A DNA stretch of 64,000 nt from Haliscomenobacter sp040403615. GTDB taxonomy: Bacteria; Bacteroidota; Bacteroidia; Chitinophagales; Saprospiraceae. The translations under genes were made by a program, and so were the position numbers. Positions 17,504-26,366 of the stretch are shown piece by piece. The notes below the pieces were generated by a model that saw only the letters and a program-made list of their open reading frames with translations, ran no database searches and was not told where the DNA came from. The first letter of the stretch is position 1; each line of letters opens with the position of its first letter. The stretch covers positions 1 to 64,000 of the forward strand of contig NZ_JBBAKG010000017.1 of NCBI RefSeq assembly GCF_040403615.1, in the 5' to 3' direction.

Positions 17504-18352
17504 ATGATCAAGCTCTGGAATTACCTGCCGGAATTGTCCTTGGTGATCACAGGATGGTTGCTGTTGGATTTATTCGGCAGTGGATTGTTTCGCCTGCTGG
17601 TGCGGCCTCGCGCCAAGCGCTATTGGACTGCCGCAACGGATGGTTTGCAAAATCAACCCTTGCAGCAAAATCCATTTCCTCAGAACTGGCTTGATTACCT
17701 GGCGCAAAGTGGCCCGATCATGGACGAGCCTTCTGGCAGGGTTCGACTGCGCATGAAGGGTGTGGTTAAAGCCCGAGAGCAGGGTAAATGGCACCCTGCC
17801 GAGTGCAAAGTTTTTTTTACGCTTGCTCCGCTAACGCTGGTCTGGTATGCCGACATTACCCGCGCTTTTCTGGTTTCGATCAAGGCCACAGAGCAGTTTG
17901 CTGCGGGACGTGGATTGAGTACCCGTTGGTTGTTGTCCACCTTTCCTTATCGTTGGAAACAGCCGGTGTTGCCCTACCCTATTGCCCAACGCAATGCATT
18001 TTTTGGTCTTGCTGGAGCAGTTTGGCAGCCCCATTGGTGGCATTATTGTACAATGGAATGGAGTGAACAGGAAGCTGATGCAGACGCATTCCGGTGTAGC
18101 TTTCAACAGCAAGTCTTTTTTTTGAAAGCAAAATTTTCCGACACCAATGCGCTCGCTGAATTAAGCCTTTGGAACGACAACTGGCAACAAGTTCAGGCTG
18201 CCCTGGTTTTTAGTGACTATCAGCCTGTATCCGAGCAATCCCTGCCCTTGAATGTACAAGTTTTGGAGAAAAATGCCCAAGGGCAACTGTTTGTGCGGGC
18301 AGATTTGCAAGTGACGGATGTAGTGCAGAAAGGAGCTTATGCGTGGTGGTAG
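17504..18352 (+). CDS. Hypothetical protein, DUF6544/DUF6920-like
   Basis: The 282-residue protein has one N-terminal hydrophobic segment (LSLVITGWLLLDLFGSGLF, residues 10-28) and a soluble remainder. The blocks KGVVKAREQGKWHPAECKVFF, FAAGRGLSTRWL, and FFGLAGAVWQPHWW resemble a family of uncharacterised proteins (DUF6544, now DUF6920) with the pattern of a lipid-binding-like beta fold. It starts 7 nt after parE, so it is probably co-transcribed, though a functional link to topoisomerase is not evident. Family call is tentative. Confidence 0.6.
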   Translation: MIKLWNYLPELSLVITGWLLLDLFGSGLFRLLVRPRAKRYWTAATDGLQNQPLQQNPFPQNWLDYLAQSGPIMDEPSGRVRLRMKGVVKAREQGKWHPAECKVFFTLAPLTLVWYADITRAFLVSIKATEQFAAGRGLSTRWLLSTFPYRWKQPVLPYPIAQRNAFFGLAGAVWQPHWWHYCTMEWSEQEADADAFRCSFQQQVFFLKAKFSDTNALAELSLWNDNWQQVQAALVFSDYQPVSEQSLPLNVQVLEKNAQGQLFVRADLQVTDVVQKGAYAWW

Positions 18353-18465
18353 TTGTTTTTGGTACAAGTTCGTTATTCGATCTTCAAAATCAGATAACAC
18401 AGCAACGCCAAGCTCATTTAACCCAAGGCACTAATCCAGCTTAATTTTCGTTTTTAGTTCTCGAT

Positions 18466-20421
18466 ATGCGCTACTACCACCACTTCCTTTTAGGGTTTTC
18501 ACTACTGCTACTGGCAAATTTTGCCTTCAGCCAAAGCTATACTACCCGTACCACGCTGAACCCTAAATTGCAAAAGCAATTTGAAAAAGTGCGCGTCCAT
18601 GTCGATGCCAAGGCATTTGCAGAGGCCAAGACCGGATTGAATAAAATTTTACAAGAAGATCCCAATTTTATTGATGGCATCATTTTGTTGGCGAATATCC
18701 TCTACGACGAACAAGACTACCTCCAAGCCATAAAATCCTACCAGACTGCGCTGCAATTGGTCCCCGATTACCAAACTCGCTTGTACTATCAATTGGCACT
18801 GGCTCAAATGCGTGCTGATGATTTCGAAGGTGCAATTCCTACCTGGGATCAATTTTTGCAGCGCGAAAAAAAGAATACAGACGTCATCCAACGAGCAAAA
18901 CGCAACCGTGCCGACGCCGTTTTTGCGGCAGAAGCCATCAAAAAACCGTTGCCTTTTCAGCCCGAAAAACTTCCAGCCAGCATCAACAGTCCCGATCAGG
19001 CCGAGTTTTTGCCTTCGGTGAGTGCCGATGGGCAAACCATGGTCTTTAGTCGACTGATACAAGGGCAGGAAGATTTTTTTGTGAGCACCAAAAAAGACGG
19101 CATTTGGCAAGCCGCAGCGCCAATGGTTGCACTCAATACGCCCTTTAATGAAGCGGGACACTGCCTTTCGGCCGATGGCAAAACCTTGTACTTTACGGGT
19201 TGTAACCAGGCCAAAAGCCTGGGTGGCTGCGATATTTACGTATCTTATTTTCAGGACAGTACCTGGACGCAGCCCCTCAATTTGGGTGCGCCGATCAATT
19301 CCGGTGCCTGGGAATCCTTGCCATCGGTTTCGGCCAGCGGTCGGGTGATGATTTTTGCTTCCGATCGCTCAGGAGGACAAGGTGGTCGCGATCTTTGGCT
19401 GAGTCGGCTTTTGCCCGATGGCAAATGGGCCGTTCCGCGCAATTTGGGGCAGCGCGTCAATTCTTCTGGTGACGAACAAGCTCCTTTTTTACACCCGGAT
19501 GGAACGACTTTGTACTTTATGTCCAACGGCCACCCAGGCATGGGTGGATTCGATTTGTACCTCAGTCGCCTCGATAGTACAGGCAATTGGGGCACGCCCC
19601 AAAATTTGGGTTACCCCATCAACACCCGTGCCAATGAAGGCGCGTTGGCGGTCAGTTTGGATGGCAGTCTGGCCTGGTTTTCAACCGATGTAGAAGACAC
19701 CCGCAACGCCGAAGGCATCAAATTGGGGCTGTCGGACATTTACCAGTTTGCCCTACCCGAAACAGACCGCCCCAAAATGGTGACCTTCACTCGCGGTAAG
19801 GTGTTTGACCTGAATACCAAAGCACCACTGGGTGCAGAAATAGAGGTCGTCGAATTGGCTTCTAAAAAAACATTCTACAAAGCCAAAGTTGCCGATGATG
19901 GCACTTTTCTGGTCTGTTTGCCACTCGGACAAAACTACGCGCTCAATGCCTCTTACCCCGGCTATACTTTTTATTCGGCCAATTTTGCGCTTGTGGAAGT
20001 GCGCAATGCCGATCAGGCCCATGAACTCAGTGCAGGACTGCAAGCTTTACCTCAATCAGATGCTCCATTTGTGCCAGCAGACAAAACCCCGATTGTGCTG
20101 CGCAACGTGTTTTTTGAAACAGCTTCCGCCACCTTGCGCTCCGAATCGGCGCCTGAACTGGATCGCTTGGCTGATCTGTTGCAACAAAACCCTGCCTTAC
20201 GCATTCAAATCAATGGCCATACCGACAATGTGGGTAAAGATGCCGACAACCTGAAGCTATCCGAACTACGCGCCAAAGCCGTATATACTTACCTGCTTTC
20301 TAAAGGAATTGCTGCCCAGCGATTGTCCTACAAAGGTTTTGGAGAAAGCCAGCCGATTGCAGACAATGCGACCGAAGAAGGAAAAAAGGAAAACCGACGG
20401 ACTGAGTTTGTGGTACAGTAA
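18466..20421 (+). CDS. OmpA-family protein with TPR and PD40 propeller (PorE-like)
   Basis: The 651-residue exported protein has a signal peptide (residues 1-22, ...NFAFS). A TPR region follows (about 35-140), then five or so WD40-like PD40 repeats (about 165-420) with recurring motifs such as LSADGKTLYFTG and FLHPDGTTLYFMSNG. A carboxypeptidase-regulatory-like beta domain lies at about 435-510, and a C-terminal OmpA peptidoglycan-binding domain at about 540-651 (NGHTDNVGKDADNLKLSELRA, KGFGESQPI). This order equals PorE, a T9SS component that ties the machinery to peptidoglycan. PorE is a lipoprotein whereas no lipobox is seen here, so it may be a paralogue. Confidence 0.85.
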   Translation: MRYYHHFLLGFSLLLLANFAFSQSYTTRTTLNPKLQKQFEKVRVHVDAKAFAEAKTGLNKILQEDPNFIDGIILLANILYDEQDYLQAIKSYQTALQLVPDYQTRLYYQLALAQMRADDFEGAIPTWDQFLQREKKNTDVIQRAKRNRADAVFAAEAIKKPLPFQPEKLPASINSPDQAEFLPSVSADGQTMVFSRLIQGQEDFFVSTKKDGIWQAAAPMVALNTPFNEAGHCLSADGKTLYFTGCNQAKSLGGCDIYVSYFQDSTWTQPLNLGAPINSGAWESLPSVSASGRVMIFASDRSGGQGGRDLWLSRLLPDGKWAVPRNLGQRVNSSGDEQAPFLHPDGTTLYFMSNGHPGMGGFDLYLSRLDSTGNWGTPQNLGYPINTRANEGALAVSLDGSLAWFSTDVEDTRNAEGIKLGLSDIYQFALPETDRPKMVTFTRGKVFDLNTKAPLGAEIEVVELASKKTFYKAKVADDGTFLVCLPLGQNYALNASYPGYTFYSANFALVEVRNADQAHELSAGLQALPQSDAPFVPADKTPIVLRNVFFETASATLRSESAPELDRLADLLQQNPALRIQINGHTDNVGKDADNLKLSELRAKAVYTYLLSKGIAAQRLSYKGFGESQPIADNATEEGKKENRRTEFVVQ

Positions 20422-20537
20422 AATCGGACTTTTTTTGCCCCAGTAACTTTCTCCAACAATTTCGGATTTTTTTTAACGCCGTCCTCAAAATATCCTTCCC
20501 CAAAACGCAGTTCTCTTTAATAACCAACCTATTCTCT

Positions 20538-21989
20538 ATGAGTACCATTGTCAACTGTGCAGTGGGAACACTGACTGTATACTCGCCCACTAGCAACAAA
20601 CCCTGGGATCGCCGCCGGGTACAGCACCTGTACCGCCGCATGGGTTTTGGAGCAAAACCCGCCGAAATTGACGCTGCCTTGAAGCGCAAACCGAGCGAAT
20701 TGGTCGATGCCCTAGTCAGCGAAGCCCTCAACATGCCCTTGCCTCCTCCACCCGTCTGGGCCAACCAAGGGTACAAAGACTACAAAAATTTCAATCAGGA
20801 AATTATCCCACAGTACATCGAATGGACAACCCGCTGGTTGCGCGACATGTACACCAATGGCTTCCGCGAAAAACTGGCGCTTTTTTGGCACAACCACTTT
20901 GTCACCAGAGCAGAGGCTTACATTTGCCCTGCTTATTTGTATGCCTACCACAAGATTTTGCAGCAATTTTGCCTGGGTGATTTCAAAGCATTTGTAAAAG
21001 CCACCGGTACCACTCCGGCCATGTTGATTTACCTCAACGGGGTTCAAAACAACCGCTTTTCACCCAACGAAAATTATGCGCGTGAGCTTTACGAACTTTT
21101 TACGCTGGGGCGTGACAATGGCTATACCCAACAAGACATCGTGGAAAGCGCCCGGGCGCTGACGGGTTGGAATGGTTTCACTGAGATCTGCGCTCCGATT
21201 GGATTCAATGCTACTTTTTTTGATACAGGCGCCAAAACTATTTTTGGCAAAACAGGGGCTTTCAATTACGATACCTTGCACGATTTACTGTTTCAGGAGC
21301 GTGCCGAGCAAATCTCAACTTTCATTTGCCGCAAAATTTACCGACATTTTGTGCATCCTGAAGCGGACGAAACCATAGTACAAGGCTTGGCAAAAACCTT
21401 CCGCGACAATAAATTCCAGTTGGCTCCGGTGTTCCGACAACTTTTCAAGAGTGAGCACTTTTTTGACGACGAAGTCATTGGTACCATTATCAAGAGTCCG
21501 ATAGAGCTGATGGTTGGTTTTTTCCGCCAAGGCGGTTTTGCTTTTGAAAAGCAGGAAACCACCTTGGGCGTATTTTATCTCGGAGGGGAGTTGGGCCAGG
21601 AATTGTTTCAACCCGTAGATGTGGCTGGCTGGCCAGGCAACCGCAGTTGGCTCACCAGTGCTTCCCTGACTGGACGTTGGGCAGCCCTCGATTATGGTTT
21701 GTATGGCTTGTATACTGCCGAACCTGAAACCTACCGTGCTTTTGCCAAAGCGCTGAGTCCCAAGCACGATGACCCGGTACTGACCGCCAAGGCCATTGTT
21801 GATTTCTGGTTGCCCAAGGGTTTACTGCGGGAAGCGGATTACGCGCAAGCCGTGAAGACCTTCAAGTGGGAAGTTCCTGAAAACTATTACGCCAATGGCT
21901 CCTGGAACTTGGAATGGGAGTACGTACCTGCTCAGGTTGCACTGCTTTTTCAGCACATTGCACGATTGCCGGAATTTCAATTGAACTAA
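20538..21989 (+). CDS. DUF1800 family protein
   Basis: The 483-residue protein shows the DUF1800 pattern: an N-terminal HLYRRMGFGA motif, LALFWHNHFVT around residue 118, then the signature NENYARELYELFTLGRDNGYTQQDIVESARALTGW (split here: NENYARELYELFTLG and ALTGW) around 175-215, and AGWPGNRSWLTSASLTGRW later. No signal peptide is evident. DUF1800 genes nearly always pair with DUF1501 genes, as here (22 nt apart). Role unknown; the pair is thought to act at the cell surface or in export. Confidence 0.9.
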   Translation: MSTIVNCAVGTLTVYSPTSNKPWDRRRVQHLYRRMGFGAKPAEIDAALKRKPSELVDALVSEALNMPLPPPPVWANQGYKDYKNFNQEIIPQYIEWTTRWLRDMYTNGFREKLALFWHNHFVTRAEAYICPAYLYAYHKILQQFCLGDFKAFVKATGTTPAMLIYLNGVQNNRFSPNENYARELYELFTLGRDNGYTQQDIVESARALTGWNGFTEICAPIGFNATFFDTGAKTIFGKTGAFNYDTLHDLLFQERAEQISTFICRKIYRHFVHPEADETIVQGLAKTFRDNKFQLAPVFRQLFKSEHFFDDEVIGTIIKSPIELMVGFFRQGGFAFEKQETTLGVFYLGGELGQELFQPVDVAGWPGNRSWLTSASLTGRWAALDYGLYGLYTAEPETYRAFAKALSPKHDDPVLTAKAIVDFWLPKGLLREADYAQAVKTFKWEVPENYYANGSWNLEWEYVPAQVALLFQHIARLPEFQLN

Positions 21990-22010
21990 CCAAGCTCAAC
22001 AAAAGAAAAC

Positions 22011-23615
22011 ATGTCCAATCATAAACAAGGCACTTCGCTGCAAGACCCGCAAGCACACGCCCTTTCGCATGAAGCATGGAACCGCAGAACTTTCTTGCGC
22101 ATGTTGGGGTTGAGCGGCGCAGGATCTATTTTGCTGGGGGGTACGCCCGTAACCGCTTTGGCCAGTTCACAATTGGCTGCATTGCTCAGCGCCATGGAAG
22201 GCGACCGCATCCTGGTGCTCATTCGCCTCAAAGGCGGCAACGACGGGGTGAATACGATCATTCCGGTTTTTGATTACGGTACTTATAAAAATCTGCGGCC
22301 TGGAATAGCCATCCCTACCAATCAAATCATCAACCTCAATGCTTCTTTTGGCATCCAAAATCGCATGGGCGCACTGGAGAAAATGTGGAAAGATGGCGAT
22401 ATGAAAGTGGTGCACAACGTGGGCTATCCAGAGCAAAACCTCTCGCATTTCCGTTCTTCCGATATCTGGGCAACGGCCAGTGATGCAAATGTGCTCAATA
22501 CCAGTGGCTGGCTGGGTCGCTGGTTGGAAAACATCAATCCCGATTACCTGACCAAACCACCCAAAATGCCACCAGCCATTCAGATTGGTGGTGCAGGGAA
22601 CCTCGCCTTTACCAATACCCAAAGCGACAACATGGCGGTAGTGGTAAACGATCCAGAAGATCTGGCCAAAATTGCCCAGAGTGGGCGCTTATACGATCCT
22701 ACCGATGTACCCGATTGCTACTACGGTGAACAATTGGCTTACTTACGGACCCTTACCAATACGACTTTTACCTATGCACGGGGCATCGAGGTGGCTTATA
22801 AATCGGGCAAAAATACGGTGGAATACCCAGCAAATTTGGGCGCTCAACTGGCGCTGGTGGCTCGCTTGATCAAAGGCGGCCTGGGTACGCGCCTGTATAT
22901 GGTTACTTTGGATGGATTTGACAACCACGCTGATCAAAACCGCAACCACCCCGCCTTGCTCGAAAACATTGCGCAGTCGGTGAGTCTCTTTTATCAAGAC
23001 TTGCAAGCCGGGGGCTGGGCTGATCGGGTTTTGGCCATGACCATTTCCGAGTTTGGCCGGAGGCCGGAGCAAAACGCATCTCAAGGTACGGATCACGGTG
23101 CCGCTGCACCTTTGATGCTTTTCGGCCCCGGGCTCAATGGCAATGGTTTTGTGGGAAAAAATCCCAACCTCAAAGACCTGGACAAGGATGGCAACCTAAA
23201 ATTTTCAACCGATTTCCGTCAGATTTATGCTACTGTATTGGAAAGCTGGTTGTGCATCGGCAGCAACGAGGTAGATGCCGTAATGGGCAAGCGATTTGAG
23301 CGCATCCCTTCTTTGGGCTTACAATGTGCGGTGAGTACCAGTACTGCTGCTGTACAAAACCGTCGCCTAACCATGAAACTCATTCCTGGACAGCGCGAGG
23401 TGCAGATTCAGTTCGATTTGCCAGAAAGTAAAATGGTGCAATTGCGGATTGTGGGCATCACGGGCCAAGTTTTGCAAGAACAAAACCTGGGTTTGCGTGC
23501 AAGGGGAGCTCAGCAAAGCAGTCTACAATTGAAAGACAGCATTTTGCCAGGGATCTACATTGTACAATTGCAAGCCGAAAACCTGTTGGGTTCTGAAAAG
23601 GTGTTTTTGCATTGA
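22011..23615 (+). CDS. DUF1501 family protein with Tat signal and T9SS tail
   Basis: The 534-residue protein begins with a twin-arginine leader (NRRTFLRMLGLSGAGSIL, residues 25-42). The DUF1501 (sulfatase-like fold) body follows: VLIRLKGGNDGVNTIIPV, HFRSSDIWATAS, GFDNHADQN and MTISEFGRRPEQNASQGTDHGAA. The last 80 residues (from about 455) are a T9SS type A sorting domain: QLRIVGITGQVLQEQNL, LPGIYIVQLQ and a terminal KVFLH. It is downstream of DUF1800 in one unit. The combination of a Tat leader with a T9SS tail is unusual, because T9SS cargo is normally Sec-exported. Confidence 0.88.
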   Translation: MSNHKQGTSLQDPQAHALSHEAWNRRTFLRMLGLSGAGSILLGGTPVTALASSQLAALLSAMEGDRILVLIRLKGGNDGVNTIIPVFDYGTYKNLRPGIAIPTNQIINLNASFGIQNRMGALEKMWKDGDMKVVHNVGYPEQNLSHFRSSDIWATASDANVLNTSGWLGRWLENINPDYLTKPPKMPPAIQIGGAGNLAFTNTQSDNMAVVVNDPEDLAKIAQSGRLYDPTDVPDCYYGEQLAYLRTLTNTTFTYARGIEVAYKSGKNTVEYPANLGAQLALVARLIKGGLGTRLYMVTLDGFDNHADQNRNHPALLENIAQSVSLFYQDLQAGGWADRVLAMTISEFGRRPEQNASQGTDHGAAAPLMLFGPGLNGNGFVGKNPNLKDLDKDGNLKFSTDFRQIYATVLESWLCIGSNEVDAVMGKRFERIPSLGLQCAVSTSTAAVQNRRLTMKLIPGQREVQIQFDLPESKMVQLRIVGITGQVLQEQNLGLRARGAQQSSLQLKDSILPGIYIVQLQAENLLGSEKVFLH

Positions 23616-23666
23616 TGAAAAAAATGACGCCATTCCTGCTATCTTTGGACGGCAAATTTATCTGAT

Positions 23667-24488
23667 ATGCAACTCTACGATCAAATCCAGGAAGCCCTGG
23701 CGTTTTTGCGTTCAAAGACCGACTTTGAACCTGATTTTGGCATCATTCTAGGCACTGGCCTTAGTGACTTGGCACAGGAAATTGAACGGGTAGCCGTTTT
23801 TCCCTACAAAGAAATTCCTCATTTTCCGGTATCAACCGTGGAGAGCCACAAGGGAGAGCTGGTATTTGGATACCTCGCGGGTCGCAAGGTAGTAGCCATG
23901 GCAGGTCGCTTTCATTACTACGAAGGCTATACCATGCAGCAAATTACTTTCCCGGTGCGGGTGATGAAGTTTTTGGGCATTCAGCGCCTGTTCATCAGCA
24001 ACGCAGCGGGCAGTGTCAATCAGCACATTTATGCTGGTGATCTGGTGTTTTTGAAAGACCACATCAACCTGCAAGCCGATAATCCCTTGCGTGGCCACAA
24101 CGACGAACGCCTGGGACCTCGCTTTCCCGATATGCTGCACGCATATGATCGGGCTCTGAATGCCCGAGCATTGGCCATTGCCCGGGAGCAAGGCGTAGCG
24201 GCACACGAAGGCGTGTATTTGGGCTTGCAAGGACCGAATTTGGAAACCCCTGCGGAATACACTTTTGCCCACAATATGGGGGCTGACGTAGTTGGGATGT
24301 CTACCGTGCCCGAAGTACTGGTGGCTCGACACATGAGTTTGCCTTTGCTGGTGGTGAGCATTGCTACCAACCGCTGTTATCCAGTTGAGGACATTCGGGA
24401 AACCAGTCTGGACGATGTTGTTTCCATGGCCAAAAGCGCAGAAAAACGCTTGTCGGGAATCATCAAAGCATTGTTGACTGAACTTTGA
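23667..24488 (+). CDS. punA: Purine nucleoside phosphorylase
   Basis: The 273-residue enzyme cleaves purine nucleosides with phosphate to free base and ribose-1-phosphate (salvage). It has the trimeric PNP pattern: GIILGTGLSDLA phosphate loop, MAGRFHYYEGY, ISNAAGSVN, GPNLETPAEY and GADVVGMSTVPEV. The base-binding segment reads SIATNRCYP with the Asn retained. It lies 51 nt after the DUF1501 gene, which is probably chance rather than a functional link. A 15-bp hairpin follows 22 nt past its stop. Confidence 0.94.
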   Translation: MQLYDQIQEALAFLRSKTDFEPDFGIILGTGLSDLAQEIERVAVFPYKEIPHFPVSTVESHKGELVFGYLAGRKVVAMAGRFHYYEGYTMQQITFPVRVMKFLGIQRLFISNAAGSVNQHIYAGDLVFLKDHINLQADNPLRGHNDERLGPRFPDMLHAYDRALNARALAIAREQGVAAHEGVYLGLQGPNLETPAEYTFAHNMGADVVGMSTVPEVLVARHMSLPLLVVSIATNRCYPVEDIRETSLDDVVSMAKSAEKRLSGIIKALLTEL

Positions 24489-24510
24489 TCCAATCCCCTT
24501 GATCCAGTTG

Positions 24511-24552
24511 TAATTGGTTGCGGTTCTTTACCAGAGTAACCGCAACCAATTA
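24511..24552. terminator. Hairpin between convergent genes
   Basis: A perfect 15-bp inverted repeat (arms 24511-24525 and 24538-24552, 12-nt loop) sits between punA and the small minus-strand gene, whose stop codon is inside the right arm. There is no T run, so it would end transcription weakly or mark 3' ends on both strands. Confidence 0.55.
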
Positions 24553-24723
24553 ATCGCGCAAAATGCGGTATGCGCCGTAGCCCAAAAGGCCCACCACCAC
24601 TACAATTCCAATCAAGGAAAACGCACTGCTGGCAAAAATTAGCAGGGTTGGCATCAGTTTGATTATCCCTCCACCAATCATTACTACGACTAAAAGACCC
24701 ACCAAGAGTTGTTTGTTGTTCAT
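24550..24723 (-). CDS. Small membrane protein
   Basis: A 57-residue product starting at ATG 24723, MNNKQLLVGLLVVVMIGGG, with two hydrophobic segments joined by a short turn (KLMPTLL) and a C-terminal YGAYRILRD. A -7-like element, TATTTTTG, lies at 24750-24743, about 20 nt before the start. The predicted double-spanning hairpin and lack of charged loops resemble many uncharacterised small Bacteroidota membrane proteins. No function can be assigned. Confidence 0.6.
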   Translation of the reverse strand: MNNKQLLVGLLVVVMIGGGIIKLMPTLLIFASSAFSLIGIVVVVGLLGYGAYRILRD

Positions 24724-24742
24724 TGTGCACAGGTTGATTTGG

Positions 24743-24750
24743 CAAAAATA
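24743..24750 (-). promoter_or_regulatory. Possible -7 element of the small membrane protein gene
   Basis: TATTTTTG on the minus strand (24750-24743) matches TAnnTTTG. The nearest TTTG upstream is 26 nt away, further than usual. Confidence 0.3.
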
Positions 24751-24834
24751 TAGGCGCAAATCTGCGTTTTTTTGAGCAAACTTGCTGCGTCAAAAATAGT
24801 GGAAATCAAAAAGTTTTTGTTGAAAATCTAATCT

Positions 24835-25203
24835 TTACAGTGCGAGTACGGTTTTCATGCTCAGGAACACCAGCAGCACCCCCAGCGTCATGCTAAGCAA
24901 AACATAGAGCAAGGCCATTCCCAATTGCCCGTTTTCAAGCAGGTTCAAGGTTTCCAGACTCAAGGTAGAAAAAGTGCTGAAACCGCCGCAGAATCCGGTT
25001 ATGAGCAGGTATTGTGCCGTAGGCTGCAATATTCCTTTGGATCGGAGTCCCGCTAAAACACCTATGATGATGCAACTGAGTAAATTGGTCCAAAATGTAG
25101 CCCAGGGAAAACTGGGTACTGGCTGGATCAGCCAACGAGACATGGCCAAACGCGCCAGGCTGCCGATTCCTCCCCCCAAAAAAACCATCCACCAATTGAT
25201 CAT
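24835..25203 (-). CDS. crcB: Fluoride channel FluC (CrcB)
   Basis: The 122-residue protein has four membrane helices and forms a dual-topology dimer that expels fluoride. Signature segments are GGGIGSLARLAMSRW at the N-terminus, FWTNLLSCIIIG (the pore Asn) and GFCGGFSTFSTLSLE (the phenylalanine box and break in helix 3). Its ATG overlaps the stop of the upstream transferase gene by 4 nt (25200-25203), so translation is coupled. I saw no fluoride riboswitch before the unit. Confidence 0.93.
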   Translation of the reverse strand: MINWWMVFLGGGIGSLARLAMSRWLIQPVPSFPWATFWTNLLSCIIIGVLAGLRSKGILQPTAQYLLITGFCGGFSTFSTLSLETLNLLENGQLGMALLYVLLSMTLGVLLVFLSMKTVLAL

Positions 25204-26276
25204 ACTGCGTTATTCAAGTGAAGCTGCTTCTTGATTGCCAATACCCGTTTGTGCAGGGTGTAAGTCAGCGCACCTGCCGCCATTGCCATGATCAGGATGA
25301 GCAAATGCATGTTCATGGAGGCGTGAAAAGTAAACACGAATAGAATGAAAATGGAATTGACAAAAACCAATATCCCGGTTGCTTCCATGTGGCTATTGCC
25401 TGCATCGATCAGCAAATGGTGAATGTGTCTTCGATCGGGTTTGAAAGGAGAGGTTCCCCGCATCATCCGGGTGGTAAATACGCGCAAGGTGTCAAAGATC
25501 GGGATGATCATGATACCGATGGCTACTGCCGGACTGTTTGTAAAGCGATAAGCGTGATCGAGGGGCAAATTGTAGTTGAAATCGATGAATTTCACAATAA
25601 GAATTGCACAAATCAGACCGATCAGCAAAGAACCTGTGTCTCCCATAAAGATTTGAGCAGGGGTAAAATTGTAGCGCAAAAAGGCCAGAATACTTCCCAC
25701 CACAGCACAGGAAATAATCGCATATTCAACTTGCGCTGTCAGGTAAAACCAGCAACCCAATACCCCGGAAATCAATGCCCCAATACAACCGGCCAACCCA
25801 TTGATGCCATCGATCAGATTAAAGGCATTCACCAACACCAAAATGAGAAAAATGGATACCAGCAGGTAGACCAAGGGGTGGAGGGAATTGTGCACACCCA
25901 GAAATCCGTGAAAACTATGAAGCTGGACGTGAGATTTGACCACGATAATGGTGGCGGCTAACACTTGAGCTACTAGCTTTTTGGACGGAGAAATTGGCTC
26001 AATGTCATCTTTTGCGCCAATTAAAAAAATGATGACGAAAGCACCTAGGAGATACTGAATTTGATTGAACACGCTAGGTGGCGTCCACATGATCACCGCA
26101 AAAATAACACCTGCGAAAATCGCAATTCCGCCCAGTGAAGGGGTACTTTCTTTGTGAGAGCTTCTTTCAACTGGCGCATCCATCAGGTTTTTAATCAACG
26201 CAATTCTGATGATGGATGGAATAGCAAAATAGGTCAATGTAAATGCCGTTGCAAAGCATTGAAAAATAAGTTCCAT
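25200..26276 (-). CDS. WecA/TagO-like polyprenyl-phosphate sugar-1-phosphate transferase
   Basis: The 358-residue MraY/WecA superfamily protein has about 10-11 membrane helices. It moves a sugar-1-phosphate (often GlcNAc-1-P) from UDP-sugar to undecaprenyl phosphate, starting O-antigen or wall-polymer synthesis on the cytoplasmic face. Motifs are MDAPVERSSHKESTPSLGGIAIF, VNAFNLIDGINGLAGCIG (catalytic Asp region), QIFMGDTGSLLIG and PDRRHIHHLLIDAG (HIHH loop). ATG 26276 is chosen since the protein's first helix starts there; an extension to 26330 adds a hydrophilic leader. uppS nearby makes the same lipid carrier's precursor. Confidence 0.9.
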   Translation of the reverse strand: MELIFQCFATAFTLTYFAIPSIIRIALIKNLMDAPVERSSHKESTPSLGGIAIFAGVIFAVIMWTPPSVFNQIQYLLGAFVIIFLIGAKDDIEPISPSKKLVAQVLAATIIVVKSHVQLHSFHGFLGVHNSLHPLVYLLVSIFLILVLVNAFNLIDGINGLAGCIGALISGVLGCWFYLTAQVEYAIISCAVVGSILAFLRYNFTPAQIFMGDTGSLLIGLICAILIVKFIDFNYNLPLDHAYRFTNSPAVAIGIMIIPIFDTLRVFTTRMMRGTSPFKPDRRHIHHLLIDAGNSHMEATGILVFVNSIFILFVFTFHASMNMHLLILIMAMAAGALTYTLHKRVLAIKKQLHLNNAV

Positions 26277-26366
26277 GGGATCAGAATTTATTTTGCAAAA
26301 TTGGGTACTTCGTTGTTTGTGAATATCCACTCTTGCAAAAGAAGTAGGAATAGGAAAACTCTTATA

